Origin: Torulaspora globosa
Taxonomy: Eukaryota; Ascomycota; Saccharomycetes; Saccharomycetales; Saccharomycetaceae
Length of the DNA stretch: 64,000 nucleotides
Assembly: GCF_014133895.1 (NCBI RefSeq)
Contig: NC_050731.1
Span: forward strand, 496,001 to 560,000
Direction of reading: 5' to 3'
The notes under the pieces are model-generated. The model saw only the letters and a list, made by a program, of their open reading frames with translations, had not been told where the DNA came from and did no database searches. Below are positions 27,200-36,593 of the stretch, piece by piece (the stretch's first letter is position 1; each line of letters opens with the position of its first letter). Both the position numbers and the translations under genes were made by a program.

Positions 27200-29395
27200 T
27201 TAAATAGCATCATCATCGTATATTTTACAATAAAGACCTAGGGCTTTTATTGGGAAGAGAAACCTATAACTAGGATACTCGATGGCACAAGAATGGTTGA
27301 AGACACCTTCGACGCTCTCGAACTTCCATTCACCTGATGGAAGCTGCCTTTTCTTCAGAAGTTCAACACCTGCGTCAATAACTTCTTTGTTGGGATATCT
27401 GGCCAACAGCAGCGCGATCAGAACCCACGCCGTCTGTACTACTAAGGAATCAACAGAATCGACATATGTGTGCAATTCACTGGATTTCATTGATTCTCCC
27501 CACCCACCATCGGGAAGCTGCCTGTTAACAAAGAAATCACATCCCTTGCGAACAACCTCAGAGTTTGAATAGTCCTCCCCTACGCTATGAAGGGCTTCCA
27601 TGGCAAACATACCAGCGTAGGTAAAACAGATACCCCAGCAGCCATACCAACTGCCATCTTCTTGCTGGTTTTTTTTGATATAGCCAATTGCCAGTTTGAT
27701 CCTCTGCGAAATTTCTTCCTTGCGGTAATCGTAATATTTGTGGAAATAGGTCAATCCCAACACTGAAGAGTCTGTACATTCTACGTAGGGAAATTCGACC
27801 ATAATGTTCCCAAAAACCTCTGCAGGGTTCAGTTTTTCCATTGACAGAGGTGCTTTAATTTTCTCATAAGTAGCGAAAGAGCCGTACTCGAAAGAGTCGA
27901 TGTTCTGTAAACTTAAAAGGACGTCGATACCCTTGCACAGTTTTTCATCGCTTATCTCGTCACGAAGATGAGAAAATATCGGAGAATGTCGTACCATGAT
28001 GATGGCTTTGATGGCCTCGGCGGTACAATCTGAGACCGTATATCCTTGGGTTTTGGTAGAGAATGGCCAGGCGCCCACTCTCTTGTCTCTGAAGCTTCCT
28101 TCCACACATTCTGTATCAAACTGAGTACGGCAGAGAAACTTATAGGCTGCGCAGATAGTATCGAAATATTGCGGCTGCTCTGCCAAACCAGCAACGAAGA
28201 GATACTGAATGGCAAAGGCGCAGTCCCATGTTTGAGTGCCATTAGTGCCCATTACGGTCATGCCTTGAGGGCCATGAAAAAGAGCATCTTTGAACCTCTC
28301 TTGGAATCTTTTGAACTGTGGGGAATCGACTCCCTCCTCTATCAAAGTCACCAAGGCACAGAACGCTTGGTTGACAGGAGCGATGCAGAGGTAGTCCGTG
28401 TTGGCTATCTCCTTCTTAACCAAATCGTACACTCGCCTCTTGGCCATCTTGGATAGCCAAGAAGGCCTAATGTATTTCTCGTAGAACACCATCGCCGTGT
28501 TTGCGATATTCAGAACGGTGCTATGAGGGTAGTAAAGGTCCACTCCGCAGACTGTGTTCCTATTCTTCGAGAAATCGATTGTTTCGAAAGGCCGTGTATA
28601 TATTTCGGTCCTCAATTCCTCCAGCAGGTCTGTCAGTGGACAAGAATAACGTATTAATGACAGATAGCTCACTGGCAAATAAATCGCTCTCGTATGGACC
28701 CACCACCTACCAGGATGAATGGGCAGCGAATAAGGAAGCAGCCACGTCTCTGGCGGAGCAGGATTTACTCCTTCCCATTTGTACAGATTCAGAACGCTTA
28801 GCCAGATCTTCCCCCAGTGCGGAGCTCCGATGGCGCCACCAAGCTTCATAAGCAGCTTTCTCGCTTTCACACAAACAGGATGCGTTTTGGAGAGACCAAG
28901 CAAACGCAAACCCACGTAGCACACAACGGTGCCGAAGGCCGTCGACTTATCTACAGAATGCAACCCCCATCCTCCGTCAACAGGGTGGGCAGTGTTAACA
29001 ATGTACCTGATCAGCTCTATTCTTTCATGATCCGGAATTTTTGTCCCAGCGATGTAGTTCACCGCGATGTATCCTATTGTCAAGAACATTGGACCTTTAT
29101 ACTGACAAGGGAAAATACCAGACTCAGGATCCTGGAGAAGTTTGAAAAATGAAGCGCCATTCCGACATGCATCAGCTGCGGTGAAATCGGTGCAGCCATA
29201 ATGTTTGTCTGGTGCTGGTGTTGGAAAATCAGGTATCATCAACAGCCATTGAGTAAAAGTAGACTGCGGATCATTCTTAGCTCGTTCAGGAGTTAAGTAT
29301 TCCCACGTTTCACGGCCCAATTCGTCAGTACGCAGCCTCCATAGCGTTGGATCCGTTCTTTCTAACTTGAGCTCCTCGGAGTAGAATTGAACCAT
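27200..29395 (-). CDS. ERG7: ERG7, lanosterol synthase (oxidosqualene cyclase)
   Basis: 731 residues, the family length. The catalytic acid motif DCTAE starts at Asp456 (YTVSDCTAEAI), the same number as in S. cerevisiae. Several QW repeats are visible (QQEDGSWYGCW, RQLPDGGWGES, RQLPSGEWKF, DGGWGLHSVD). It folds (S)-2,3-oxidosqualene to lanosterol in ergosterol synthesis and sits on ER/lipid-droplet membranes without a classic transmembrane helix. Start ATG at 29395 gives MVQFYSEELKLERTDP. It is divergent from YFT2, another lipid-droplet-linked gene. Confidence 0.97.
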   Translation of the reverse strand: MVQFYSEELKLERTDPTLWRLRTDELGRETWEYLTPERAKNDPQSTFTQWLLMIPDFPTPAPDKHYGCTDFTAADACRNGASFFKLLQDPESGIFPCQYKGPMFLTIGYIAVNYIAGTKIPDHERIELIRYIVNTAHPVDGGWGLHSVDKSTAFGTVVCYVGLRLLGLSKTHPVCVKARKLLMKLGGAIGAPHWGKIWLSVLNLYKWEGVNPAPPETWLLPYSLPIHPGRWWVHTRAIYLPVSYLSLIRYSCPLTDLLEELRTEIYTRPFETIDFSKNRNTVCGVDLYYPHSTVLNIANTAMVFYEKYIRPSWLSKMAKRRVYDLVKKEIANTDYLCIAPVNQAFCALVTLIEEGVDSPQFKRFQERFKDALFHGPQGMTVMGTNGTQTWDCAFAIQYLFVAGLAEQPQYFDTICAAYKFLCRTQFDTECVEGSFRDKRVGAWPFSTKTQGYTVSDCTAEAIKAIIMVRHSPIFSHLRDEISDEKLCKGIDVLLSLQNIDSFEYGSFATYEKIKAPLSMEKLNPAEVFGNIMVEFPYVECTDSSVLGLTYFHKYYDYRKEEISQRIKLAIGYIKKNQQEDGSWYGCWGICFTYAGMFAMEALHSVGEDYSNSEVVRKGCDFFVNRQLPDGGWGESMKSSELHTYVDSVDSLVVQTAWVLIALLLARYPNKEVIDAGVELLKKRQLPSGEWKFESVEGVFNHSCAIEYPSYRFLFPIKALGLYCKIYDDDAI

Positions 29396-29729
29396 CTGAT
29401 TAATGGAATCGATAGCAAGTCGGCTAGCGAAGAAGACTGAAGATAAAGAAAACCAACCTGCTACCAGAATTTCTCGGACAATCTATGCCTAGCATCAGAT
29501 GTTCAAGCTTCTTCAAATGGTCTTATAAGGCGAGATCTTCTCATACGAGGCTTAATCTTACCCGAAGATCATCTCTTGAAGCTGGGACTCTTCAGAGCCT
29601 GAATCCAAGCCAACAAGCTCCCCAGATAGGTCAATCAGACCCTCAAGGTCTGCCAGGTTGTTGCTGATCGATTGGCAGCAGTTTAGCCTCCTCACGCTGG
29701 GCTAATATAGGGTTTTGAAGGCGAGAGTG
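29396..29729. promoter_or_regulatory. ERG7–YFT2 divergent intergenic region
   Basis: 334 bp without a gene. A CATACGAG at about 29545 is one base off the sterol-response core TATACGA, which is too weak to call alone. Nothing else was recognised. Confidence 0.35.
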
Positions 29730-30500
29730 ATGCTGACATTTGCAGCGATCTGCGGCAGAGCTTTCATTGTGTATCCGATCGAGTTGTGTCTTGGAATTGT
29801 CATTGCCTGGTGTATGGGAAAATATACGCTCGAAATTCAGCGGGAACAGTACTATCTCTTGAGCTCGAAGAGTTTTATCAACGAAATATTCGCATACAAA
29901 GGCAATTTAGTGTGGACTGTCCTGTTTGTGTGCTTGGCATATGTGCAGATAGCGACAAAATGTCGTAATTATGTCATCCTACCGCAGTATCAGGGAAACG
30001 TGCCAAATTATCCTATGAGAGGGCTTCTAAAGCAATATGCCAGTAAGTTTATATTGAAGAATGTGCTTCTCATGCTCATCTTTTGGGTTATTGATGGGAT
30101 CTTCATCTTGACTGGCGGTTCGTGTTTGACCAGAGCGGATACATATTCGGCAGAAAAGTGTAAAGCTAGCGGTGCTCAGTGGGTTGGGGGATTTGATATA
30201 AGCGGACATTTTTGTTTCCTTGTTAACATCAGTATGATCCTCTGGCTTGAGCTCTCGCAATATTGGAAATATGTTGAGCAAGACGCTGTTGTGCTCCCCG
30301 CTAGCAGGCTTATCAAGGTTTGCTTAATCATCACGGTGAGCGTTCTGGTGATATGGATTGCGATGTTGATGATAACCTCCATATATTACCATACGGTTCT
30401 CGAGAAGGTTCTAGGCTGCCTGATGGGATACATTTGTGTCACCGTCATGTACTGGCTGATTCCGCGTTCTCCCTTTTGCAATAAATTATTTTACTGCTGA
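29730..30500 (+). CDS. YFT2: YFT2-like FIT family protein (lipid-droplet/ER phospholipid homeostasis)
   Basis: 256 residues from ATG 29730 with about six membrane segments. The FIT signature is present as FDISGHFCFL at about 158–167, with the family histidine that corresponds to a catalytic residue in acyl-CoA diphosphatase activity; a second conserved histidine should lie near YYHTVL at about 230. FIT proteins keep ER shape and help bud lipid droplets. S. cerevisiae has two, Yft2 (YDR319C) and Scs3; the MCM21 neighbour supports Yft2. Its stop overlaps the MCM21 3' end by 10 bases on the opposite strand. Confidence 0.88.
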   Translation: MLTFAAICGRAFIVYPIELCLGIVIAWCMGKYTLEIQREQYYLLSSKSFINEIFAYKGNLVWTVLFVCLAYVQIATKCRNYVILPQYQGNVPNYPMRGLLKQYASKFILKNVLLMLIFWVIDGIFILTGGSCLTRADTYSAEKCKASGAQWVGGFDISGHFCFLVNISMILWLELSQYWKYVEQDAVVLPASRLIKVCLIITVSVLVIWIAMLMITSIYYHTVLEKVLGCLMGYICVTVMYWLIPRSPFCNKLFYC

Positions 30501-31597
30501 TCCATATGTTTCAACTTCAATGCTAGTTCATTAATAGGCCCCAGAAATAACGCCTCATGTCGTGGTCTGAGGCTGGCCTCAATAAAATTACTGCGAATCG
30601 AGCAGGATACTACTTCGTCCCCCCGCAGTAGAAGCTTAAAAAGAGCTCCATTCCGGGTGAATGACACTGCAGCCGCTTCTAAATCGATATCGAGATCGTC
30701 GACTAGTTTCGAATTTGCCAGCTCCTCCAGGTATTGCACTCGCATGCTCAGTGCTACCAGCTGCTTATACAGATCTCTGGCAAACAGATAGATGGAATTA
30801 TGCGACGTTATTATTCCGCCATTTGTATTGTTAAATAGAGCTCTCACGTCAATGTATTGTGGTACTGTGTGTTTGAACAAAGTCCACGAATCAGATTTCA
30901 TCTTCTTCTTGAGCAGAACGTAGTAAGGCTTCTCGTACTTTGATAAGCTCTCATTGAAGACCTCAAGCCTGATCCCAATCATTTCTCTTGTGATCTGAAT
31001 CTCCTTCGTTTCTTCGTTCAGCTTCAGATCACTGGGATCCACAACCGGGAAAGAAGAGATTCCAAACATTCTATAGGCATTTTCCAATAGAACACTGTCA
31101 TAGATGGATTTATTTCCGTCCTTTTGCTTCAGGCTGCGAGACCTCTTTGACGGGGAGATCAGGTTTTCCATGTTAATAAACTTGGCAATAGTTGGGTCAA
31201 GCAATTGATGATAAATCACTGGTGAACTTCCGTTTTCCGCTATACGTTGTTTTTTGGGGGTTCTTGCAACTGTCTCTGCAGTTCTTCTCTTCATAGAGGA
31301 TTCAACTTGTAAATTGTCTCTATCCTCAATGTTGGATTCCCTCGAAAGAGCATCATACAGCTGGGGAAACTGATCGAAAATAGGTTGGAAATCTTTGACG
31401 ATAGGATGGCTGGCCAGTCTTTCGGTTTTATTACGCTGCAATTCGTCTAGTAGCTCATCGCGTTTGCTTGTGAGATGAGCAACTTTCCATGGTGAGAAGT
31501 TAGTCTTCGTTGTAAGTTTGAATAATCAGGACAAGTTCCACATACTCTCTGCCGTCAAGGCATCAACATCTTGCTCCAAATCTTCAATGTCGGGCAT
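30491..31597 (-). CDS. MCM21: MCM21, COMA kinetochore subunit (CENP-O); spliced (31597–31546, 31482–30491)
   Basis: 347 residues after splicing. Exon 1 encodes MPDIEDLEQDVDALTAE and exon 2 continues with AHLTSKRDELLDEL, forming the family's N-terminal coiled coil as in S. cerevisiae (MSRIDDLQQD…). The C-terminal half holds the tandem RWD domains (about 140–340), with conserved NAYRMFGIS, PVVDPSDLKL, MIGIRLEVF and KHTVPQYIDV. Mcm21 pairs with Ctf19, and the COMA complex links centromeric nucleosomes to the outer kinetochore. A basic linker (SPSKRSRSLKQK) is present. S. cerevisiae MCM21 also has an intron. Without the upstream exon there is no suitable ATG. Confidence 0.94.
31483..31545 (-). 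other. MCM21 spliceosomal intron (63 nt)
   Basis: On the minus strand: GTATGT at 31545–31540, branch GACTAAC, and 3' site GAAAG ending at 31483. It splits a codon after its first base (A | TT gives Ile) and removal yields an uninterrupted coiled coil matching the family. The last three bases are AAG; CAG or TAG is the usual yeast acceptor. Confidence 0.85.
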
Positions 31598-31767
31598 GTT
31601 GCTTCTTGCATGTCTCACAGCAGTAAGTGTAGATCATTGATAGCACGCGAAGCGATCAAATACAATACGGTTGGCTTAATCTTGTCTAAATCAGCATCAA
31701 CTTGAATCTCCAACAGCCTATGAGATTGCAATGGATTAAGAGTTTAATTTATATAATTCAACTTGCA

Positions 31768-33030
31768 TTAGCTAGGAACCGAATTATCCATCTCTTCACT
31801 AGTTATGATTTCGACTAAATGCTTCGTCCCATCTGCCGGTGGCTCAACAGCTTTGAGAGCCGCCGTGTGTGCTACTTTGCTTGCAGGTAAGCAATAACCC
31901 AGAATCCACGAGCCTGGCTTCCGGTACATCGACTTTGCAATGATTTCCGACGCTTTCGTTCTAAATCCTGTTCTTCTGCACTCTTTGAATAAAAGAAGCT
32001 TGCATTGAAAACAGCACTTCTTGTAGTACAATATTTGTTTTAATAAATTCGACGAATGCTTGACCGTGACACGCCTCTCCTTCAGGTCAGTATGATCGCC
32101 TACCAACGGTCCTGGTCTCAAAAGGACAAGCTGCCCCAATCTAGGTGATAATTTGTATTGTAAGTCATATTCCAGTTTAGATTTAGTTCGAAAATATGGA
32201 AAAATACGACTTATCAACACGTTGTTGAAGGTTGTGATGATTACCAGCCTTTTTCTTTCACAATTGTTGAAGACTCTGACAAGTTGGAACGTCAATTCAT
32301 GATCAGCATAGTTACGGTCAACAGTCTTATTCGGATGTCCTGAGGAGCTCGAACCTAAGGCACAAATCATGGTAGGAATTTCATCAAGCGGCGGCAGTCT
32401 AGTTTCCATGATACCATTGGCAGCCTTTGACTTTATGTTGACACAACCGGAGAAGATAAGCGGCAATAGGCCGGTCCACTTCCTAGAATCGGGAGAAGCT
32501 ATTTGAATCGCATAGATGTTGAAGGTTAATGAAATCCTTTCGGCCGAGTCTGACACATAGTCAACCTGGTACCTTTGCTTGTCAATGCAGAAGTTGAGAA
32601 TTTCCTCGATATAGTCTCCTTTAATACTGATGGTTTTTGATATGCTCAGATCGTCTCCTATTGGAGATTTATCAGAAACGGTAGATACTCCTGGAGGCAA
32701 TTTTTTGATTTTACTGAGTGAATATTCTTTTTTATTGTACTTGAGTATCTGGAATCCATGTGTTTCAGTAAATTGTCCGTCTCCAGCATTGCAGAATTGT
32801 TTTATCTTTCTATTTATGCAATAGATGAACTTATCGAACCTAAAATTAACGACTTCCGGGCGCTGACAGGAATCAAGCTTCTGCTGTATATCTTGAGAAT
32901 TATTTAGATGGAAATTGATTTTCCTTAATTCATTCAAAGTCAGGGAGCCAACCAATCCTGTAGATCCAAAAAGAAGTAAATGATCAGTGAACTGTTTAAC
33001 CAAAACGGAACGATCAATATTAATAGCCAT
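31768..33030 (-). CDS. HIM1: HIM1-like Rossmann-fold protein linked to mutagenesis control
   Basis: 420 residues. An N-terminal nucleotide-binding motif LLFGSTGLVGSLTLNEL (about 18–34) has the GxxGxxG form of NAD(P)-binding Rossmann proteins, and the C-terminal half contains MICALGSSSSG and RPGPLVG typical of the Fmp52/Him1 type of atypical short-chain dehydrogenase. In S. cerevisiae Him1 (YDR317W) loss raises induced mutagenesis; its biochemical activity is unknown. The position next to MCM21 (YDR318W) supports the name. The active-site YxxxK is not obvious. It is in tandem upstream of MCM21 on the minus strand. Confidence 0.85.
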   Translation of the reverse strand: MAINIDRSVLVKQFTDHLLLFGSTGLVGSLTLNELRKINFHLNNSQDIQQKLDSCQRPEVVNFRFDKFIYCINRKIKQFCNAGDGQFTETHGFQILKYNKKEYSLSKIKKLPPGVSTVSDKSPIGDDLSISKTISIKGDYIEEILNFCIDKQRYQVDYVSDSAERISLTFNIYAIQIASPDSRKWTGLLPLIFSGCVNIKSKAANGIMETRLPPLDEIPTMICALGSSSSGHPNKTVDRNYADHELTFQLVRVFNNCERKRLVIITTFNNVLISRIFPYFRTKSKLEYDLQYKLSPRLGQLVLLRPGPLVGDHTDLKERRVTVKHSSNLLKQILYYKKCCFQCKLLLFKECRRTGFRTKASEIIAKSMYRKPGSWILGYCLPASKVAHTAALKAVEPPADGTKHLVEIITSEEMDNSVPS

Positions 33031-33465
33031 TTGTCAGTGTTGAATACATAGCCTGTCAGAAATCCTTGAGTATTTAATAATCGATGGCTTTTGTCTTCTG
33101 GCGGCGACACAAAAGGCTGGGCTGGCGCGCGGGAAAGTGCGGAAATAGTGAGTAAACATGAAAGACAGCTATAATACAAGAGGAAGATAAAATGAAGGAT
33201 AAGATGCTAGCAACACTGGCAGTCATGGATAATAACTCATTGTGGATTTGCAATAGAATCGCTGGATGGAAGGCCATGATTCTAGGCCTAGAGTATCACT
33301 CGCAACTGAAAACGTTTGACAGAGGGATCAAAAATAATCCAAATCAGGATGCTATCAGAAAATATGGCACTCTCTTGTATTATTCAGGTACAAGCAATTC
33401 TTGTCGTGACCGAATCTGACAAATATATTAAAAGAAAAGAAAGAATCTGACATCTAAGTTACTAA

Positions 33466-33560
33466 GCGGATTTAGCTCAGTTGGGAGAGCGCCAGACTGA
33501 AGAATAAACTTCGGTCGAAAAGTAATCTGGAGGTCCTGTGTTCGATCCACAGAATTCGCA
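33466..33560 (+). tRNA. tRNA-Phe(GAA), intron-containing
   Basis: The cloverleaf starts GCGGATTTAGCTCAGTTGGG and ends with the T arm GTTCGATCC and acceptor AATTCGCA. Anticodon GAA is at 33499–33501, followed by G37. A 22-nt intron at 33503–33524 sits at the canonical 37/38 position and includes ACTTCGGT, which pairs with the anticodon region as in yeast pre-tRNA-Phe. Exons are 33466–33502 and 33525–33560 (73 nt mature). A and B boxes are internal. It lies between HIM1 and PCL5. Confidence 0.98.
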
Positions 33561-33564
33561 ATTA

Positions 33565-33571
33565 TTTTTTT
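33565..33571 (+). terminator. Pol III terminator of tRNA-Phe
   Basis: Seven consecutive T residues start 5 bases after the tRNA 3' end, a standard RNA polymerase III stop. Confidence 0.9.
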
Positions 33572-33641
33572 CCAAGCAAAAATGGCCAATCGTATTTGTA
33601 TCGGACGAATAACTCGTTATTGAGCGGTATTGTGATATCCT

Positions 33642-34283
33642 TTAGATTGTACGTAATTTCTTGTAACTAAGATCTCTAACAGATTCGTTCTCGCAACGCA
33701 TCCTCTTGTTGCTTGCAACGAACAGCCGGTTCTCGAACACCGCATATTCAGTTTCGGTCACCAGCAGTTTATAATCCAACCTATCGAGACACCATCTCTC
33801 CATGAGACATAGGTCCTTCTGCCTGAGGCCACTTATCATATGCCATGTTTTCATTGCGAACGAGTTATCGTTAAGAAACTTGTTAGCTAGAATCAGACAG
33901 CTTAAGAAGACTCTCTTCGAGCACCTTGCGAACTCCGGCAACTTGTCTTTTACCGACTGACCATCGTAAACCTTGTTGAAATACGCGAAAGCCAACACAG
34001 TGCTTCTGGTGTTGCTCTTCGACCTTCTAAGCACTTCGCGTACAAAACTGCTTACGCTCCCAGCCTCGTTCCTAATCTTGTCTGTCGAGATTTTAGAGGT
34101 CCGTTCGCATAGCGCCATGCCAATCCTAGAAACCAGTGTATCCGATGAAAGTGGCCCTGGTGAAGCAGAGCACAACGTGCTCTTCCATTGTTCATAGGGC
34201 GGTGTCTGGTACGCAAGCCGGCGATCTAAATCGTTCGTATCGACCATTACTAAATTGGCCTCTTTCAAAACCCTCGAAACCAT
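33642..34283 (-). CDS. PCL5: PCL5, Pho85 cyclin controlling Gcn4 degradation
   Basis: 213 residues. A cyclin-box core spans about 70–190 with SFVREVLRRSKSNTRSTVLAF and FLSCLILANKFLNDNS, the Pcl-type signature, followed by YELNxLE-like LMERWCLDRLDYKL. With Pho85 it phosphorylates Gcn4 and marks it for SCF-Cdc4 degradation; PCL5 itself is a Gcn4 target. A Gcn4 site lies upstream (34765–34771). Size and location next to TRM5 match YHR071W. Start ATG 34283 is the first in frame; a second Met is at residue 13. Confidence 0.9.
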   Translation of the reverse strand: MVSRVLKEANLVMVDTNDLDRRLAYQTPPYEQWKSTLCSASPGPLSSDTLVSRIGMALCERTSKISTDKIRNEAGSVSSFVREVLRRSKSNTRSTVLAFAYFNKVYDGQSVKDKLPEFARCSKRVFLSCLILANKFLNDNSFAMKTWHMISGLRQKDLCLMERWCLDRLDYKLLVTETEYAVFENRLFVASNKRMRCENESVRDLSYKKLRTI

Positions 34284-34860
34284 TCCGGAACCGAGAATTT
34301 ATGCAATTAGTACCTCCAAATAAAACACAAATGCCGTAAAACTTCTTTCCAACCCTGAGGTGGTCAATTCTTGGAAACCATGGTCGATCCCAAGAAAACA
34401 AATGCTACTACCCTAAAATACCAAATAATGTGCTAGAAAAAAAATCAGTTGTTGAGTGTACAGTTACCTGAGGACACTTCGAATATGTGCTATTCTGCTT
34501 GTACCTGCAAAAACTTGCAGTGAGTGTTGAAAAAAGGACACTTTGAAACACTATGGTCTCAAAGTCTCAACCCTTGCGAGTCTGAGGTGCTGTCGAAGGT
34601 ACAACTGAAAACAGAGGAGAAGATATTTAATCTCTTGGCAGCTTATATACAGCCGACTCTTTATATATTTTTTCGGATGAATAGCGCCTTCGAGAAGCCG
34701 TTTATGACGCATCTCGGAAAAATTAATGTTCCGAAAGGAAAAGGAAGAATACTCAAAGAATCGATGAGTCAGGCAGACAGGGAATTCAAGGAGACGCACG
34801 ATAACACATCCCTGCGCTATGAAATGCCGTGGCGTATCTTCAGGAGAGCCGTAAAAGTCA
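34284..34860. promoter_or_regulatory. PCL5 upstream region
   Basis: 577 bp between the PCL5 start and the TRM5 stop, on the promoter side of PCL5. It holds the Gcn4 site listed separately and TATA-like TTATATAC at about 34641. A 114-codon opposite-strand ORF without ATG homology is likely chance. Confidence 0.5.
34765..34771. promoter_or_regulatory. Gcn4-binding site (TGAGTCA)
   Basis: A perfect palindromic AP-1/Gcn4 heptamer TGA(G/C)TCA located 482 bp upstream of the PCL5 ATG. Matches the known Gcn4 control of PCL5 in S. cerevisiae. Distance is long but within range for yeast. Confidence 0.6.
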
Positions 34861-36348
34861 TTATGTAGTGTATACAGGGTTGGCCGACGCCACCTCTTTG
34901 GGCAATTGGAAGCTGACGCAGAACATGGGCTTCGTGGGGGACACCTTACGCACTAGGTGGAACGACAGACGGTCCTTTGGTAGGATTTTTTCACTGGTTC
35001 GTAGTGAAGACAGAATGCGCGAATGTACTCTGTCGTGTAGCTCTTCCATGGTTGGCTCTTCGTCGATGCCATATTTCTCAAAACAGTGGAGATGGATGTG
35101 TGGCATTGTCTGAACGTGCAGATTATGATAGAGGCCGATGAACTTGTCGAGGAAACTAATCGAGCTGTCTGGCAGGTTCATGACAAAGTGGTTGATGTGA
35201 AGCGGTATCTCGAGCTCTCTGGTGGCGGGTATGCCCTGAACGGGCTGCTTCTTCTGTCTCTTGCGCTCGTGGTGACTGAGCTTCAGTGGGACACTGATCT
35301 TGCCTTTGGTCCGTTCACGCCATTGGCTGAGAAGCTCGAAAGATTTACTGATAAATTCGCCGCCGTCCAGGTTGAGCGCTTCCACCAGAGGTGAGACTTT
35401 ATTCAGTTCGATGTTTTCCCTGAGATACTTAAAGCTCTCCGGGTTCAGGTCGTTTGCGAGCACTATGACGTCCTTCTTCGCTGCCGGTATTGCGAACGGC
35501 CCGACGCCTGCAAACACGTCGCAGAGCACTTGGCCCGGCTGAAAAAATTGCGAGACCAGCCTTTCGTGCTCGGTGTGCAACCTGGAGTTCCAGTATACTT
35601 TGCTGAAGTCGAACCGGAAGGTGCAGTTGGATTCCTTCTGTTCGACCACTAGGTCGCTGTCGCGGCCAGCTATCACCTGCATGGGAAACGTTCTGAACTG
35701 CGTCGCTATCGAACTCACTTTGTCCACCACGGTTTCGATTTTATTGTTCTTATCCAGGATCACCTGCCCGATCAGAGCGGCGAACGGCTTAAACTCCTGC
35801 CGCAGGTTCAAATGCGCGATGTGGCCCACAACGGTGAACCCCGTCGGGATCTCATCCAGAAACTGCTCGGGCAGCACTGCCCGCAGAATTTCCTCCGCCT
35901 TCCAGAAATCGTAGTCCATCTTGTACTCGTAGGGAAGAATCTCTGCCTCAGTCTCGTCCAGAAAACTCATTGCGTCTGGCGACAGGCGCGTCCTGGCCTC
36001 GTCGATGCTGCTTATCGTATCAGCCAGAAGAACGCCCTTTGTCACTATGCCGTTGTCGCAAGCCAGACTCTTGCCGTCGGACCTTCTGGAGCCCTCAGCT
36101 TGGTCCAGCTTGACGACATGCGGAATGCGTGGAACCCGCAGTATGCTCTCCTTGAACTTCTTTGAAAATATGCTGATATTTTTTGGATCAGGGAACCTAA
36201 CAACACATAATGGCACCTTGGAAACAAAGAATGACCGATCTAGAGTCCTCATATTTCTGTCAACCGGTGGTTTATACTTGAAACTGATCCCAGGAGCGCT
36301 CATCGTTGCCAAATTTCTCAATGCTGCTTTGGCAGACTTAGCACGCAT
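34861..36348 (-). CDS. TRM5: TRM5, tRNA (guanine37-N1)-methyltransferase
   Basis: 495 residues from ATG 36348. It has the Trm5 D1–D3 arrangement: N-terminal recognition domain, then the class I SAM-binding domain with DVFAGVGPFAIPAAKK, LANDLNPESF and the NLPDSSISFLD catalytic motif. It makes m1G37 in the nucleus/cytosol and in mitochondria. The first ATG gives a short basic, acid-poor leader (RAKSAKAALRNLAT) before a second Met at residue 16, which fits the known dual targeting of yeast Trm5 by alternative starts. It shares a divergent promoter with RRP4 that carries PAC and RRPE sites. Confidence 0.96.
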   Translation of the reverse strand: MRAKSAKAALRNLATMSAPGISFKYKPPVDRNMRTLDRSFFVSKVPLCVVRFPDPKNISIFSKKFKESILRVPRIPHVVKLDQAEGSRRSDGKSLACDNGIVTKGVLLADTISSIDEARTRLSPDAMSFLDETEAEILPYEYKMDYDFWKAEEILRAVLPEQFLDEIPTGFTVVGHIAHLNLRQEFKPFAALIGQVILDKNNKIETVVDKVSSIATQFRTFPMQVIAGRDSDLVVEQKESNCTFRFDFSKVYWNSRLHTEHERLVSQFFQPGQVLCDVFAGVGPFAIPAAKKDVIVLANDLNPESFKYLRENIELNKVSPLVEALNLDGGEFISKSFELLSQWRERTKGKISVPLKLSHHERKRQKKQPVQGIPATRELEIPLHINHFVMNLPDSSISFLDKFIGLYHNLHVQTMPHIHLHCFEKYGIDEEPTMEELHDRVHSRILSSLRTSEKILPKDRLSFHLVRKVSPTKPMFCVSFQLPKEVASANPVYTT

Positions 36349-36443
36349 ACAGCAACACTTCAAGCGGTCCAGAGCAGCCTCTAACGACCTCTTGAACTCA
36401 CTTCAGTGCCAAATGTCGGTCTAGTTTAACCATAGTTAGTGAA

Positions 36444-36469
36444 GCTCATCGCTAATTAAAAATTTTTCA
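36444..36469. promoter_or_regulatory. PAC plus RRPE module, TRM5–RRP4 promoter
   Basis: GCTCATCGC at 36444–36452 is the reverse complement of PAC (GCGATGAGC). AAAAATTTTTCA at 36458–36469 matches RRPE. They are 5 bp apart, about 130 bp upstream of RRP4 and 100 bp upstream of TRM5, typical for Stb3/Dot6/Tod6-controlled ribosome-biogenesis genes. Confidence 0.8.
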
Positions 36470-36593
36470 ATATCACATGGTCTCTTATAGCTATATACTG
36501 GCTATAGTATATATAGCTATGATAGTTGAAGAACAGTGAAGTGGGCGATATTGCGGATTGAGATCGGTTTGGAGTTGATACTGGGGCGTTGCA

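Noticed and set aside
33192..33419. 75-codon ORF between HIM1 and tRNA-Phe
   Set aside because: Starts with ATG but has no recognised motif, no conserved neighbour counterpart and sits in the HIM1 promoter side; not enough support.
34524..34868. 114-codon ORF between PCL5 and TRM5
   Set aside because: Starts with TTG, overlaps the PCL5 promoter and the TRM5 end, and has no recognisable homology; judged chance.
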